Notes: a model not told the origin generated them from the sequence alone. Shown: positions 32,155-51,348, counted from the first letter of the stretch. The stretch is DNA of 64,000 nt from an uncultured Methanobacterium sp. (GCF_963665055.1 NZ_OY762015.1:1694501-1758500); one strand, 5' to 3'. A program made the numbers and translations.

Positions 32155-33057
32155 ATGGACACTCGTAACTTTTTGAATAAAATTGGAATCAATAAAGTAG
32201 ATGATAATTTACCGGATTCAAGTAAAAGGTTCCCAGATGGTGCTCAGTATCGTTTTGAAGTCCCTGGAATCCAGAAACCCGGAGCTCTGGAGGGTCTTCT
32301 GGAAGCCGTGGATAAATACGAGGTCATGGTACACCGGGTGACCCAGACCAAAGGAATAATGCTCTTAACTGACAGGGAAATCCTGGAAATGGCCGATTTG
32401 GCCCGTGATGCCAGGATGGAACTTTTTTTAAGTGTTGGTCCCCGTGCTCCCTACGATACCAGTGCCTCGGCTAAAACCAAGGAAGGTGCCAGGATAGGTT
32501 ACAGGCTTAGAGGTTATGATAACCTCACCTATGCTATTGAGGATGTTAAAAGGGCCGTGGATCTTGGTGTGAGGGGAATAGTGGTCTATGATGAGGGGCT
32601 CCTCTGGGTTCTGGGTAAAATGCGTGAAGAAGGAGAACTACCCGCAGATGTGCACTTTAAGGTTTCAGCCCACTGTGGTCATGGAAATCCTGCCTCTGCG
32701 CATCTTTTAGAGATGATTGGTGCTGATTCATTTAACCCTGTGCGGGATCTGCAGATAGCAATGTTAGCTGCAATAAGACAATCCATTGACATTCCACTGG
32801 ATATCCACACAGAAAATCCACAATCTTCCGGAGGTTTCATCCGGCATTACGAAGCACCTGAAATTATCAAGAAAACATGCCCAGTGTATCTTAAAACAGG
32901 AGGCGCAGTTGCGGCTCATCATGGCTACGATACCACCCGGAAGGAAGCAGGTGAAAGAGCAAGGCAGGTTTTACTGGTTCAGAGCATGATTAACCGTTTC
33001 TATCCTGAAGCAGTGATCTCTAAAAAGGGAGTAGGAGATCTAGCTATACCTAAGTAA
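32155..33057 (+). CDS. Uncharacterised barrel-like protein with CGHG motif in the PrpD/fumarase/citryl-CoA cluster
   Basis: A 300-residue soluble protein, probably a (beta-alpha)8 barrel loosely like the U32 peptidase group; I cannot name its family with certainty. Notable segments: FPDGAQYRFEVPGIQ near 22-36, MLLTDREILEMADLARDA, VDLGVRGIVVYDEG, then VHFKVSAHCGHGNPASAHLL (about 163-182), GADSFNPVRDLQIAML and IPLDIHTENPQSSGGF, rich in His, Cys, Asp and Glu as in a metal or acid-base active site. HCGH faintly recalls the KKCGH of isocitrate/methylisocitrate lyases, but this is only a resemblance. AGGTG precedes the ATG. It is 67 bp downstream of the PrpD-like gene. Confidence 0.6.
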   Translation: MDTRNFLNKIGINKVDDNLPDSSKRFPDGAQYRFEVPGIQKPGALEGLLEAVDKYEVMVHRVTQTKGIMLLTDREILEMADLARDARMELFLSVGPRAPYDTSASAKTKEGARIGYRLRGYDNLTYAIEDVKRAVDLGVRGIVVYDEGLLWVLGKMREEGELPADVHFKVSAHCGHGNPASAHLLEMIGADSFNPVRDLQIAMLAAIRQSIDIPLDIHTENPQSSGGFIRHYEAPEIIKKTCPVYLKTGGAVAAHHGYDTTRKEAGERARQVLLVQSMINRFYPEAVISKKGVGDLAIPK

Positions 33058-33306
33058 AACAATCCCCTGAATTCTAAGCAATACCAATTATTCCAAGCGT
33101 ATAATATTTCAATATAATTTGAATAAATAGGAAGTTAAAGAATTAAATGAGTTCAATTAACCCTAATTGAACTATAATTATCCAAAAATAATTTCCAAAA
33201 ATAATTATTTAGAAATTCATTCATTCCCCTTATACTTCAATGTTCATTCACAACTCATAAAAAAAATCAAAAAACAATAAGGGATCAATCCATTTAGGAG
33301 TCAATT

Positions 33307-34173
<867 letters not shown>

Positions 34174-34178
34174 GGAAA

Positions 34179-35042
34179 ATGGCAATTGGAAGAGAGAGTG
34201 TGGAAAATTTATTAAAACTTACCAAGCCCAAGTGGAGAACCTCCATTACCAAGGTGGAACCTAATCGAATAATCACCAGAGGATACCCCCAGGAAGATTT
34301 GATAGGAAACATTTCATTCCCTGAAATGGTTTATTTACTCTTAAAAGGAGAACTTCCCCATGAAGAACAGGCCAAAATGTTAGAATCTGTTTTAGTCTCC
34401 TTCTGCGACCACGGAGTAACTCCTCCCAGCACCCAGGTGGCCAGGATCATGGCTTCCACCGGTGCCAATATGAACACTTGCGTTTCTGGAGGAATATCCT
34501 CCTTTGGAAAATACCATGCCGGTGCCCTGGAACGTTCCATGAATATTTTACAAAAAATAATCAAAGAAGGTATTAATTCCGAGGGCCCTCCTACATCCAG
34601 TCATGAACTGAAAAATTCGGCCCTATTGATAGTAGAACACTTCCTTAAAAAGGGTAAAAAAATACCAGGCTATGGACACCGTTTCCATGATAAAGACCCT
34701 AGGCCAGGTAAACTTATTGAAACAGCTAAAAAATATGGATGTTTTGGGATTCACACAGAATTAGCTGTTTATATTGAAAACTTGCTCTTAGAGATGAAGG
34801 GTATTCATATGAATATAGATGGTGCCAATGCAGGGATATTATCAGATATGGGATTTGATTGGAAACATGGCACTGGTTTATTTATCATAGGACGGGTCCC
34901 AGCACTAGTTTCCCACATATATGAAGAAAAATCTGTTGAAAGCCCATTTAGAAAGTTTGTTGACGTTGAAGACATTTATTTTGATGGATTAGAATGCAGA
35001 GATATTCATGCTGACAGAAATGAACTTAATACATCCAAATAA
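34179..35042 (+). CDS. Citryl-CoA lyase / citrate-synthase-superfamily protein
   Basis: A 287-residue citrate-synthase-fold protein, much shorter than true citrate synthase (about 370-430) and like citryl-CoA lyase. Preserved catalytic blocks: VSGGISSFGKYHAGAL (active-site His region), KIPGYGHRFHDKDPRPGKL (second His) and MNIDGANAGILSDMGFD (catalytic Asp). Such proteins make or break citryl-, citramalyl- or methylcitryl-type bonds. ATG 34179 has GTGAGG just upstream; a GTG at 34170 overlapping the preceding stop is the alternative. It closes the four-gene cluster, followed by a T7 terminator. Confidence 0.85.
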   Translation: MAIGRESVENLLKLTKPKWRTSITKVEPNRIITRGYPQEDLIGNISFPEMVYLLLKGELPHEEQAKMLESVLVSFCDHGVTPPSTQVARIMASTGANMNTCVSGGISSFGKYHAGALERSMNILQKIIKEGINSEGPPTSSHELKNSALLIVEHFLKKGKKIPGYGHRFHDKDPRPGKLIETAKKYGCFGIHTELAVYIENLLLEMKGIHMNIDGANAGILSDMGFDWKHGTGLFIIGRVPALVSHIYEEKSVESPFRKFVDVEDIYFDGLECRDIHADRNELNTSK

Positions 35043-35054
35043 GTTCTTATGCTC

Positions 35055-35061
35055 TTTTTTT
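35055..35061 (+). terminator. Oligo-T terminator of the PrpD-citryl-CoA cluster
   Basis: Seven consecutive T residues 13 nt after the citryl-CoA lyase stop, before the ATP synthase promoter. A typical archaeal U-rich terminator. Confidence 0.6.
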
Positions 35062-35083
35062 GCTTCGAAAATTAAATAGTAAA

Positions 35084-35096
35084 AGATAAATATAAG
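35084..35096 (+). promoter_or_regulatory. TATA box of the ATP synthase operon
   Basis: AGATAAATATAAG lies about 46-58 nt upstream of ahaH. Predicted transcription start near 35120, leaving a leader of about 20 nt with GGTGAT before the ATG. No other promoter-like break is seen in the operon until its end. Confidence 0.6.
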
Positions 35097-35118
35097 CCTT
35101 AATAGAATTCGGTTTATC

Positions 35119-35456
<338 letters not shown>

Positions 35457-35466
35457 TGTGAGAACC

Positions 35467-37476
<2,010 letters not shown>

Positions 37477-37477
37477 T

Positions 37478-38586
<1,109 letters not shown>

Positions 38587-38601
38587 TAGGGGAGATTTCA
38601 C

Positions 38602-43218
<4,617 letters not shown>

Positions 43219-43249
43219 CCCCATTCCTATTTTTTTAGGAGTGATAAAA

Positions 43250-43912
<663 letters not shown>

Positions 43913-43913
<1 letters not shown>

Positions 43914-44296
43914 TGGTTAGAATAATAACCAGACTGGACCAGGTTAAAAAAGAGCAAAAAAAACATGCCAAACCTGCCATTGACTTTGAGATTGGAAACA
44001 TCTCCGGAAAAGTCAGAGCAATAATTGCTGCTGAAGAAAAGGAGTTCAAGGCAGGGGAAACCAAACCAGTCCAGATCAAAAAGATCGACATCAACGCTAA
44101 CCACATCTGTTTCATCAGCGCTTACGGGACCAACAAGTATGGACACACCATGGCAGTTGGCGAAGAAACCTACCTACCCATAAGCATGGAACGAACAGCA
44201 GACCATGCACTTTTTGCAGCTGCACTGGACTACCAAGTGGAAAAAGATGATTTATTAGGTATTTTAATACTCTTACCTGTGGAATTAAACTTCTAA
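43913..44296 (+). CDS. DUF22 protein coupled to the ATP synthase operon
   Basis: A 127-residue soluble protein of the archaeal DUF22 family. No catalytic motif stands out; it is a beta-rich fold with conserved blocks VRAIIAAEEKEFKAGE and HTMAVGEETYLPIS. Its ATG overlaps the last base of the atpD stop, so it is translated with subunit D and is the last gene of the operon. The coupling suggests a role in assembly or control of the ATP synthase. That is inference; I know of no assigned function. Confidence 0.8.
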
Positions 44297-44347
44297 AAAG
44301 AAAGTTCGACCAAACAAGAATAAAATTACCTGATAAAATATCTCTTA

Positions 44348-44368
44348 TTTTTTTTAAACTTATTTTTT
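44348..44368 (+). terminator. Double oligo-T terminator of the ATP synthase operon
   Basis: A T8 run (44348-44355) and a T6 run (44363-44368) about 50-70 nt past the DUF22 stop. Two U-tracts in series are typical of strong archaeal termination. The rest of the 44297-44538 gap is A/T-rich with no gene. Confidence 0.65.
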
Positions 44369-44538
44369 ATTAAAAATCTAGTATTTAACCCCATAACCAA
44401 AAAAATCCATTCTGAATTTGATTTTGAAGGTACAAAGGATCTTAACCCTATTTTCAAGATAAAATGAATAATAGGAGTTGATGTTTAATTTTAATAAAAA
44501 AAATATTTCAAAATGGAATAAATTTAACCTAAAAAAAC

Positions 44539-44621
44539 TTTAAAAATAGTTTAAAAATAGTTTAAAAATAGTTTAAAAATAGTTTAAAAATAGTTTAAAA
44601 ATAGTTTAAAAATAGTTTAAA
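44539..44621. repeat. 11-bp tandem array, seven full copies plus partial
   Basis: The unit TTTAAAAATAG is repeated perfectly seven times from 44539 to 44615 and the eighth, truncated unit contains the stop codon (44617-44619) of the minus-strand coiled-coil gene. Each unit has an A5 tract (plus strand) or T5 tract (minus strand). The 11-bp spacing places A-tracts on nearly the same face of the helix, which predicts curved DNA. On the minus strand it gives seven successive T5 tracts, a possible multiple terminator between convergent genes. Confidence 0.97.
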
Positions 44622-45027
44622 CACCAAATAATCTATTTTTAATATAGTTATTTAGTGGTTCTTTAGCCTCTTCTATCTGTAGTAACAGATCATCCAACAT
44701 GTATTTAACGTTATAATAAGATTCAAGGGATTCATTATATTGTTTTTCCAGTTTTTTAAGTTCTTTAACCTTGGATTTTCTCCTAACTTTTGAAACAATA
44801 CCTGGTGATTTGCCACCAGCATAATCCACATTGATCTTGCGTTTTCTTTCTAAAAAATCAAGTTCTATATTTTTGATGTCCTTCCGGATACTTTTTTTAA
44901 GTTCCCTAAGGATCATTTCTCTTTCATTGAGTTCAGCCAGAATTCGTCTGGAATCAGCAATAGAATCCGCTTCCAAGTCAATAGTGGAGATTTCATCAAT
45001 AGCAGTATGGTAATCTTTTATTCTCAT
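44617..45027 (-). CDS. Coiled-coil protein of unknown function
   Basis: A 136-residue soluble protein, almost all helical and highly charged, with long heptad-like runs (AELNEREMILRELKKSIRKD and KVKELKKLEKQYNESLESY) broken by a glycine loop (YAGGKSPGIVSK). I do not recognise the family. AGGT lies before the ATG. It is convergent with the ATP synthase operon and on the same strand as the 111-residue gene upstream. Its stop lies in the 11-bp repeat. Confidence 0.7.
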   Translation of the reverse strand: MRIKDYHTAIDEISTIDLEADSIADSRRILAELNEREMILRELKKSIRKDIKNIELDFLERKRKINVDYAGGKSPGIVSKVRRKSKVKELKKLEKQYNESLESYYNVKYMLDDLLLQIEEAKEPLNNYIKNRLFGV

Positions 45028-45207
45028 CTAAGTGTACCTTTATAATAACTGTTTTTCACGATTGACGCTATGACTTGCATCATCAAATCCCAAATTATGA
45101 ATTAATCAGCACGATCTTAACTTAAAAATTTAAACTCACTACCACCTAAATTAAGCGTTTGAAACCATAATCTTAAATCAAAAGTTTTAAAACACCAATA
45201 TCTTAAA

Positions 45208-45543
45208 TTAAGCGTTTATATTTACCAGTATCTTAAAAAGATCACCTTCAACCTCACATCGAGTTTCAAAGTCATCATGCTCCTTTTCTATTTCCCTAAG
45301 CTTGTAAAGTACATTAGTAATGGAGTAGGTTTTGAAGACCCCAGTTTCGTTATCTGGTTTTGATGAAATAAGTAGGATTAGAACATGCTTCCCCTCCACC
45401 ATCACATTGTAGTTTATGCCATTAATGTAGATGGTATCAGATAAGCGAAGTAAGAGTTTAATATGTTTAACAGGAAGTCCACTTTTACTGATTACTTCTT
45501 TGATCTTATCATTTTCTCGGCACTGTTCAATATCGATATCCAC
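45208..45543 (-). CDS. Hypothetical protein, 111 residues
   Basis: A soluble alpha/beta protein without a known motif. It starts at a GTG with GGTGGGG 7 nt upstream. Core segments LLLRLSDTIYINGINYNVMV and KHVLILLISSK suggest a small beta sheet. It lies 180 bp upstream of the coiled-coil gene on the same strand. Function unknown. Confidence 0.6.
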   Translation of the reverse strand: MDIDIEQCRENDKIKEVISKSGLPVKHIKLLLRLSDTIYINGINYNVMVEGKHVLILLISSKPDNETGVFKTYSITNVLYKLREIEKEHDDFETRCEVEGDLFKILVNINA

Positions 45544-45708
45544 TTATAATCCCCACCATAGTTTCAGAATTAAATCTAACAAAAATCTTTTATTCAACAA
45601 TTCTCCGATCTGTAAACAATTCTATTAATAGTATATTTCCCCCAAATATATTCTTAACTATGATCGTTTTTTACTAATGATCGTATTTCTAGTTAGGATT
45701 GTTTTACC

Positions 45709-46119
45709 ATGAGGAGAGGAGATCAAAATCAGGACGATAGGCTCTTGAAAAAACAGATCATGGTCTTAAATCGTCACATTCCCAGGCGAAGGAAAACTTT
45801 AAAAGAGCTTTTAGAGGAAGATAGACCACATGTACTGGGGACCGATGGATCGCGGCATCGTTTCAAGAAAAATGAACTTAATAAAATCGCATCACTTATT
45901 CCCAAAACATCATGGGCACGGTTAAAGCTACCCCTGTATATTGAAGTAAGTTCCGAGATGAGTGGTTCTAGAATTAAAGGAAAACTGGAATGCATGCTGG
46001 TGTGTCAGATTCTGGGGAATGATGATTGTGGTGAAGAAATCTATATTTACCGGGGGGATGTAAGGGTAGTTAGAAGAGAGTTACCCACCACTTCACAGTA
46101 CATATTCCTGGTAAAATAA
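45709..46119 (+). CDS. UPF0216 (DUF61) family protein
   Basis: A 136-residue basic archaeal protein. The family core is KQIMVLNRHIPRRRKTLKEL followed by DRPHVLGTDGSRHRFKKNEL, then a beta-rich C-terminal half (MLVCQILGNDDCGEEIYIYRG). The basic N-terminus suggests nucleic-acid binding, but no function is established. It is divergent from the 111-residue gene. Confidence 0.8.
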   Translation: MRRGDQNQDDRLLKKQIMVLNRHIPRRRKTLKELLEEDRPHVLGTDGSRHRFKKNELNKIASLIPKTSWARLKLPLYIEVSSEMSGSRIKGKLECMLVCQILGNDDCGEEIYIYRGDVRVVRRELPTTSQYIFLVK

Positions 46120-46342
46120 TACATATCCAAATTTTTTAATTGAATATTAAATAATCTAATCTGTGTTATAAACCATAAACGGTAGGATGAAGCTTAAATC
46201 TGGTAAACCACAACCTGAACCATCTACCCTAGGGGTTGGATGACAAGATAATCTTACCTATTTTACTGATAAACATAACCACAATTTTACTGGAAAAAAT
46301 AAAAATAATAAAGGAATAAAAATAAATTAAAGGATGAATTTA

Positions 46343-46543
46343 ATGATGGGCCCTAAGAGTATATGGAAAATAATAAAATCATTTTATTACGACTTTTTAT
46401 ATGATTTTGATATAGAAGAGATAAAAAAAGACCCTGACAAAATGGCCAAGGTATCAATGTTAATATTCGGTGCCCAGATCCTGGTTACTGTACTGATTGT
46501 AATTGGAACCATTATCTTCATTCTATCAGTGGCATTTGGATAA
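46343..46543 (+). CDS. Small membrane protein, 66 residues
   Basis: A cytoplasmic amphipathic start (GPKSIWKIIKSFYYDFLYDF) is followed by an acidic-basic stretch and one C-terminal membrane helix (MLIFGAQILVTVLIVIGTII). The ATG at 46343 has AGGATGA 5 nt upstream; three more residues are possible from 46334. No family recognised. The stop codon lies in a 7-bp hairpin. Confidence 0.65.
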   Translation: MMGPKSIWKIIKSFYYDFLYDFDIEEIKKDPDKMAKVSMLIFGAQILVTVLIVIGTIIFILSVAFG

Positions 46544-46551
46544 AATCCAAA
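46535..46551 (+). terminator. Hairpin with A/T tail at the stop of the 66-residue gene
   Basis: TTTGGAT / ATCCAAA form a perfect 7-bp stem with a 3-nt loop, overlapping the TAA stop (46541-46543). A run of A follows rather than T, so it is not a classical terminator on this strand; it may protect the mRNA end. Confidence 0.4.
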
Positions 46552-46682
46552 TTAAAAAAAAGTTTTAGTTATAAGTTCCAGCATGAAAATCGAGGATATA
46601 TAAGTTTGATTATAAAAGTAAGAATTTAAATTCCCTAATAAAAAAATCAACCTGATAATACAACTTTATAATACAAAATCAA

Positions 46683-47867
46683 TTAAATCGCATGAAAGTT
46701 TACAGCACTGTAAACCTTTCGAATAGTTTTTCTGGCTGAATATAACGTATCTTCCATTAAATTCCCTGAACTTAAAACTGTGACCATTGGTTCTCCTTTT
46801 TCAATTATCACTCCTGGAAATGGTAGGTCACAAACTCCAGAGAAGTTCAAATTACCCACCTGTGATCTTTCACCTGCATGGACCACCATCTTAACTGCAA
46901 ATCTACTGGGAGGTGGAACTTCCATTAGGTGCCCCTGGCATGCTTCCAGATGGGCATGAGCCATATTCGTATCCAGTGATAGCTCTGCACATTCAAATGT
47001 TCCCTGTAGCCGGGGGTTAACTTCAATCACGTATAGTTCACCATTTTTTAATATGAAATCTACACCATTAGAGCCTATTAGGGATAGATGGGCCACTACT
47101 TTTGAGGCAATTTCAGAGATTTTCATATCACCGGTGTAGGGAACCATGTTACCACAGTATCCAAAAGGCTCCTTCTGACCCAGCGTGGTATCACCAATGA
47201 TCTGGGTACTGGTGAGTATGGTCCTGGCCTCATCTTCATTGGATAGAACGGATGCACTGATATTTTCACCATCAATAAACTCCTGCATTATCCAGTCATT
47301 AGAGTTAATTCCTTCGGTTATACTCATTCCTTTAAGATCATGACCATCTAAACCATGAACACCTTCTAGATCATGATCATTGAAAATTCGCACACCGTAA
47401 CCACCTGCTCCAGATCGTGGTTTTAAAATAAACTTTTTTCCAGGTTCGTTCCTGGCAATTTCTGCAGCTTCATAAATATCAACAGGTAGATAGGTTTCTG
47501 GAACAAGGAAATGTTTTTTAAGTTTCTGGTAAAGTGAAAACTTATCTTCAACACTGCCAACATCTTGGTTTCCAATTATCTTTTTGGAAGGAAACCAGGA
47601 GGGGGATGAACCTGCACACGAGATAATACCATCCACTTCATTTACCATTTCCAGGGCCATTTCTCTGATAAGTTGAGGGTTGAAACGTTGGCTAAATTTG
47701 CCACAGGAAATGTGTGGTTTTTGATCTAATACTGATTTTGCATGGTCTGCGCGTGATCTTAGATCCTTGGTCCCAAAATAATCAGCAGAGTAAACTTTGT
47801 ATCCCAAACTTTTAAGTGAGCAAGCCACGGCACGGGTGTTTACACCCACTAAAAGAATGTTTTCCAT
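46683..47867 (-). CDS. ATP-grasp ligase of unknown substrate
   Basis: A 394-residue ATP-grasp protein (COG2232-like, carboxylate-amine ligase). The N-terminal Rossmann-like domain begins ENILLVGVNTRAVACSLKSL. The ATP-grasp lysine/glycine loop is in KKFILKPRSGAGGYGVRIF (about 145-163), and metal ligands are in YVIEVNPRLQGTFEC (about 291-305). An insertion with HDLEGVHGLDGHDLKGMS after the glycine loop is unusual. In methanogens ATP-grasp enzymes make tyramine-glutamate, F420 and other cofactors; this one is longer than MfnD. The substrate is unknown. Transcribed alone, next to a tRNA gene. Confidence 0.8.
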   Translation of the reverse strand: MENILLVGVNTRAVACSLKSLGYKVYSADYFGTKDLRSRADHAKSVLDQKPHISCGKFSQRFNPQLIREMALEMVNEVDGIISCAGSSPSWFPSKKIIGNQDVGSVEDKFSLYQKLKKHFLVPETYLPVDIYEAAEIARNEPGKKFILKPRSGAGGYGVRIFNDHDLEGVHGLDGHDLKGMSITEGINSNDWIMQEFIDGENISASVLSNEDEARTILTSTQIIGDTTLGQKEPFGYCGNMVPYTGDMKISEIASKVVAHLSLIGSNGVDFILKNGELYVIEVNPRLQGTFECAELSLDTNMAHAHLEACQGHLMEVPPPSRFAVKMVVHAGERSQVGNLNFSGVCDLPFPGVIIEKGEPMVTVLSSGNLMEDTLYSARKTIRKVYSAVNFHAI

Positions 47868-47902
47868 GTGATCGCCCTTTAAAAGGTATAATTAAACTTT
47901 AG

Positions 47903-47982
<80 letters not shown>

Positions 47983-48076
47983 AAACATTAAAAAAGGCCG
48001 CAGTTGCAGCATTCTCTTTTTAGACTGAGGTGATATTTAAAGTTATCTACGATTTATTTAAAGCAGATCAAATGGG

Positions 48077-48751
48077 TTAAAGTGACCCCGGTCTGGCTTT
48101 TTTATCACATTTTAACTTTAAACGGCAGCTCCTGCATTTACGTGGATTATTAGTAGGTATAAAATCCTTTTTCCCCACTAAAAGGTCTTGAACTCGGCTA
48201 ATTAGTGTTATTATATCATCTTTTGACTTTTCATCGAAGTATCCTGCCCAGAATATATTATCAGTTCCTCTCTCCCTTAAAGCAGCAACTATCCTTCTTT
48301 CTTCCCTAATCATATCCTGGAAAGCTAGACAGTAGCCTAAAACCTGGTTGATTGATGAAGAAAAGGCCTTTTTTCCAGGTTTATCATCAATAATGATGAA
48401 CTCATCGGGAGTCATCCAAACTTCATCAATGTATCCTCGGATACCGTAACGGTGTGATATTACAGGGAGTTCCCGGGATAATAATTCAGTAGTTCTGGAC
48501 TTATCTAGCATTTTTTCAAATGTAGTGGGTTCTGCGTCCTTTTTGAATTCCATTTCTAACCGGGCATGTTCCTGGGTGCCAACCACCATATTTCTAGTGG
48601 CTTTTACTTCAATACCCTTTACGTTTTCCAAGTATATGCTGTATTCGCAGTATCCCTGTTTATTCAACCAGCTGATGGGGAAGTTATTGCGCCCTTCCCT
48701 GATCATGACCTGTGATATTTCAGGATGGGGTTTGGATTTGGTTTTGGGCAT
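48077..48751 (-). CDS. Cas4-like PD-(D/E)XK exonuclease with Fe-S cysteines
   Basis: About 224 residues with the Cas4/RecB-family plan. Numbered from GTG 48760: Cys38 (KQGYCEYS), His65 (GTQEHARLE), Asp112 (GIRGYIDEV), Asp126-x (FIIIDDKPGKK), and a C-terminal CRSCRLKLKC with Cys209, Cys212 and Cys218. The four cysteines would hold a 4Fe-4S cluster. The start ATG 48751 has GGTG 6 nt upstream. Cas4 normally works with Cas1/Cas2 in spacer capture, but no cas gene or CRISPR lies in the window, so this is a stand-alone repair-type nuclease or a remote part of a system. Confidence 0.88.
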   Translation of the reverse strand: MPKTKSKPHPEISQVMIREGRNNFPISWLNKQGYCEYSIYLENVKGIEVKATRNMVVGTQEHARLEMEFKKDAEPTTFEKMLDKSRTTELLSRELPVISHRYGIRGYIDEVWMTPDEFIIIDDKPGKKAFSSSINQVLGYCLAFQDMIREERRIVAALRERGTDNIFWAGYFDEKSKDDIITLISRVQDLLVGKKDFIPTNNPRKCRSCRLKLKCDKKARPGSL

Positions 48752-48986
48752 TACAAACACCAGAACTTGTTAAACACGCTTTTTATTTTAATTTAAACTA
48801 GTGAACATCTGCAAAACTGCAGAAACACCTACTGAACAGTTAAGCCTTGTTAGTAAAACATTAATGGCGTATTTTAACTGATTATTATGGCTTATCTTGA
48901 ACTGTTAATAATATATTTAATGGACTGAATTTTAGAACTAATAACTAATAATTTTAAGGGTAGAGTATTTGAAAAGTAATCAGAAG

Positions 48987-49610
<624 letters not shown>

Positions 49611-49977
49611 GTAAAAAAACACTCCTTTATCTATATCCCTATTGGTAAGACGGTCTTTTATAGTTGATGATGATGACCAACACCCCTAATCATTGAATGT
49701 TTATAAGCATTATTTAATTAAAAATAAGCCAAAAATTAGTATTAATCTGTAATCTTCCCCAAAAAAGGATAAGAAAAACTTAAAATGATATATTTTTAAA
49801 ATTCCACAGAAAAAAGATTATTTTAATTTAATAACATTTGCATTAGTCTATTTGAAATTGAGTTAAAACCTTTTTACCACATCTTATAGAGATACCAAGA
49901 CAATTAAGTTTATAGTCAAGTTATACATTATAATTAAGGAAGATAATTAAATAATAATTTAAATGATGAGGGAATTT

Positions 49978-51348
49978 ATGAAAACTGATAAAAACATCCT
50001 GGGATATGACCGATTCCTCATGATGGCACTGCTTAAAGAAGGTCCACTTACACTGGAGGAACTGGATGATAAGACAGTTCTATTTTTGTCCCTTATATGG
50101 TACCAGCAGGTGCCTGAAAAAGATGAACCTTTAATGGAAAGACTGTTTTTCACCTTATCTCATATGCGATCTGAGTTAGAGGATGAAAGAAAGGGTAAAA
50201 AAGTGGGGAAAACTGAAGATGAATGCGGAAAGCTTATTGATGATGGATTAGTGAAGCTGGATAATGATCGTTATTCCCTGACTGAAGAGGGGGAGAAAGA
50301 AGCCCAAGAGTTTGTTCAGAAAATGGAAAAAAAAGTAACTCTGGTACGGAAGGACTTCTTTAAACCTGACGCAGCAGCCAAAAACACTACAGTATTAGAC
50401 GGCTTTCTGGCTGTATTGAAATTAGGATCCGGGCTGATCAGTGGAAGTGTGGGGTTGACTGCAGATGGTACCGATGCAACCATGGACACCATTTCTGCCT
50501 TTATGGTGTGGCTGGGAATCAAGTACCACCGAGAAACTTTATCCACTCTCCTGGTGATATTTGGACTGTTCTTTGCATCATTAAGTATTGGTTTTGATTC
50601 TGTTACGCATCTTATAAGCGCATTTTATGGGACACTGACCCCTATGGGTATGCCTTACCTGGCCATAGTAGTAGAAGGAATAGCCATCATGGCAGCAGTT
50701 TTCCTGTTCTATTATCAGCGCTACGTTGGAAAAGTAAATTCCAATTTAACTCTTATTTCCCAGTCAGTGGACTCTAAAAACCACATATTCATAGGTTTCT
50801 CCGTTATTGCCGGGGCAGTTTTCACATTACAGGGAATCTATTTTGTAGACTCTCTGATTGCATTATTCATCTCCATTGGAATCTTTAAAGACGCTGTTGA
50901 TTTACTCAGAGAAGCTATTTCAGCCCGCAAAGGGGAAGAAGAAGATTATTCCCAGTACAAACTTCCTCTAGAGGAATGTTGGGAAGGAAATAAGAAAATG
51001 GCCTTCCAAAATTGGACCCTGTACATTCTGTGGACCGGAGATCGTAAAACCCGGGTGGAAATTGTTTCTTCATTGGAATCTGCCTTTAATCCCGAAAACT
51101 ATATTCCAGTCCTTTCTGAGCTTAATGCTACTTGCAAAGGGACTCATGACTTCGATGGGAGCTTTGAAGAGCTGATAAACCCCTTAAAAGAAGAAAAACT
51201 TATAGATGTGGATGGAGAACATTACACTTTAACTGAAAATGGAGTCAGGTACCTGGAAGACTTTATGAGTCATTTTGACTACTACGATGTCCATATGTCA
51301 GATACCATACTCCTGGCCATGGCTGAGGATGAAAGTCAACCCCAGTAG
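49978..51348 (+). CDS. CDF-like cation transporter core flanked by winged-helix domains
   Basis: A 456-residue composite protein. Residues about 10-110 are a winged-helix-like domain (DRFLMMALLKEGPLTLEELD ... GLVKLDNDRYSLTEEGEKEA). Residues about 140-310 are five to six membrane helices matching cation diffusion facilitators: SGSVGLTADGTDATMD with D-x3-D in helix II and SQSVDSKNHIFIGF in helix V with D-x3-H. Residues about 350-450 form a second winged-helix-like domain ending LIDVDGEHYTLTENGVRYLE. The ATG at 49978 has GAGGG 5 nt upstream. A metal-transporting protein with built-in DNA- or protein-binding domains is rare. Transport is inferred. Confidence 0.75.
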   Translation: MKTDKNILGYDRFLMMALLKEGPLTLEELDDKTVLFLSLIWYQQVPEKDEPLMERLFFTLSHMRSELEDERKGKKVGKTEDECGKLIDDGLVKLDNDRYSLTEEGEKEAQEFVQKMEKKVTLVRKDFFKPDAAAKNTTVLDGFLAVLKLGSGLISGSVGLTADGTDATMDTISAFMVWLGIKYHRETLSTLLVIFGLFFASLSIGFDSVTHLISAFYGTLTPMGMPYLAIVVEGIAIMAAVFLFYYQRYVGKVNSNLTLISQSVDSKNHIFIGFSVIAGAVFTLQGIYFVDSLIALFISIGIFKDAVDLLREAISARKGEEEDYSQYKLPLEECWEGNKKMAFQNWTLYILWTGDRKTRVEIVSSLESAFNPENYIPVLSELNATCKGTHDFDGSFEELINPLKEEKLIDVDGEHYTLTENGVRYLEDFMSHFDYYDVHMSDTILLAMAEDESQPQ

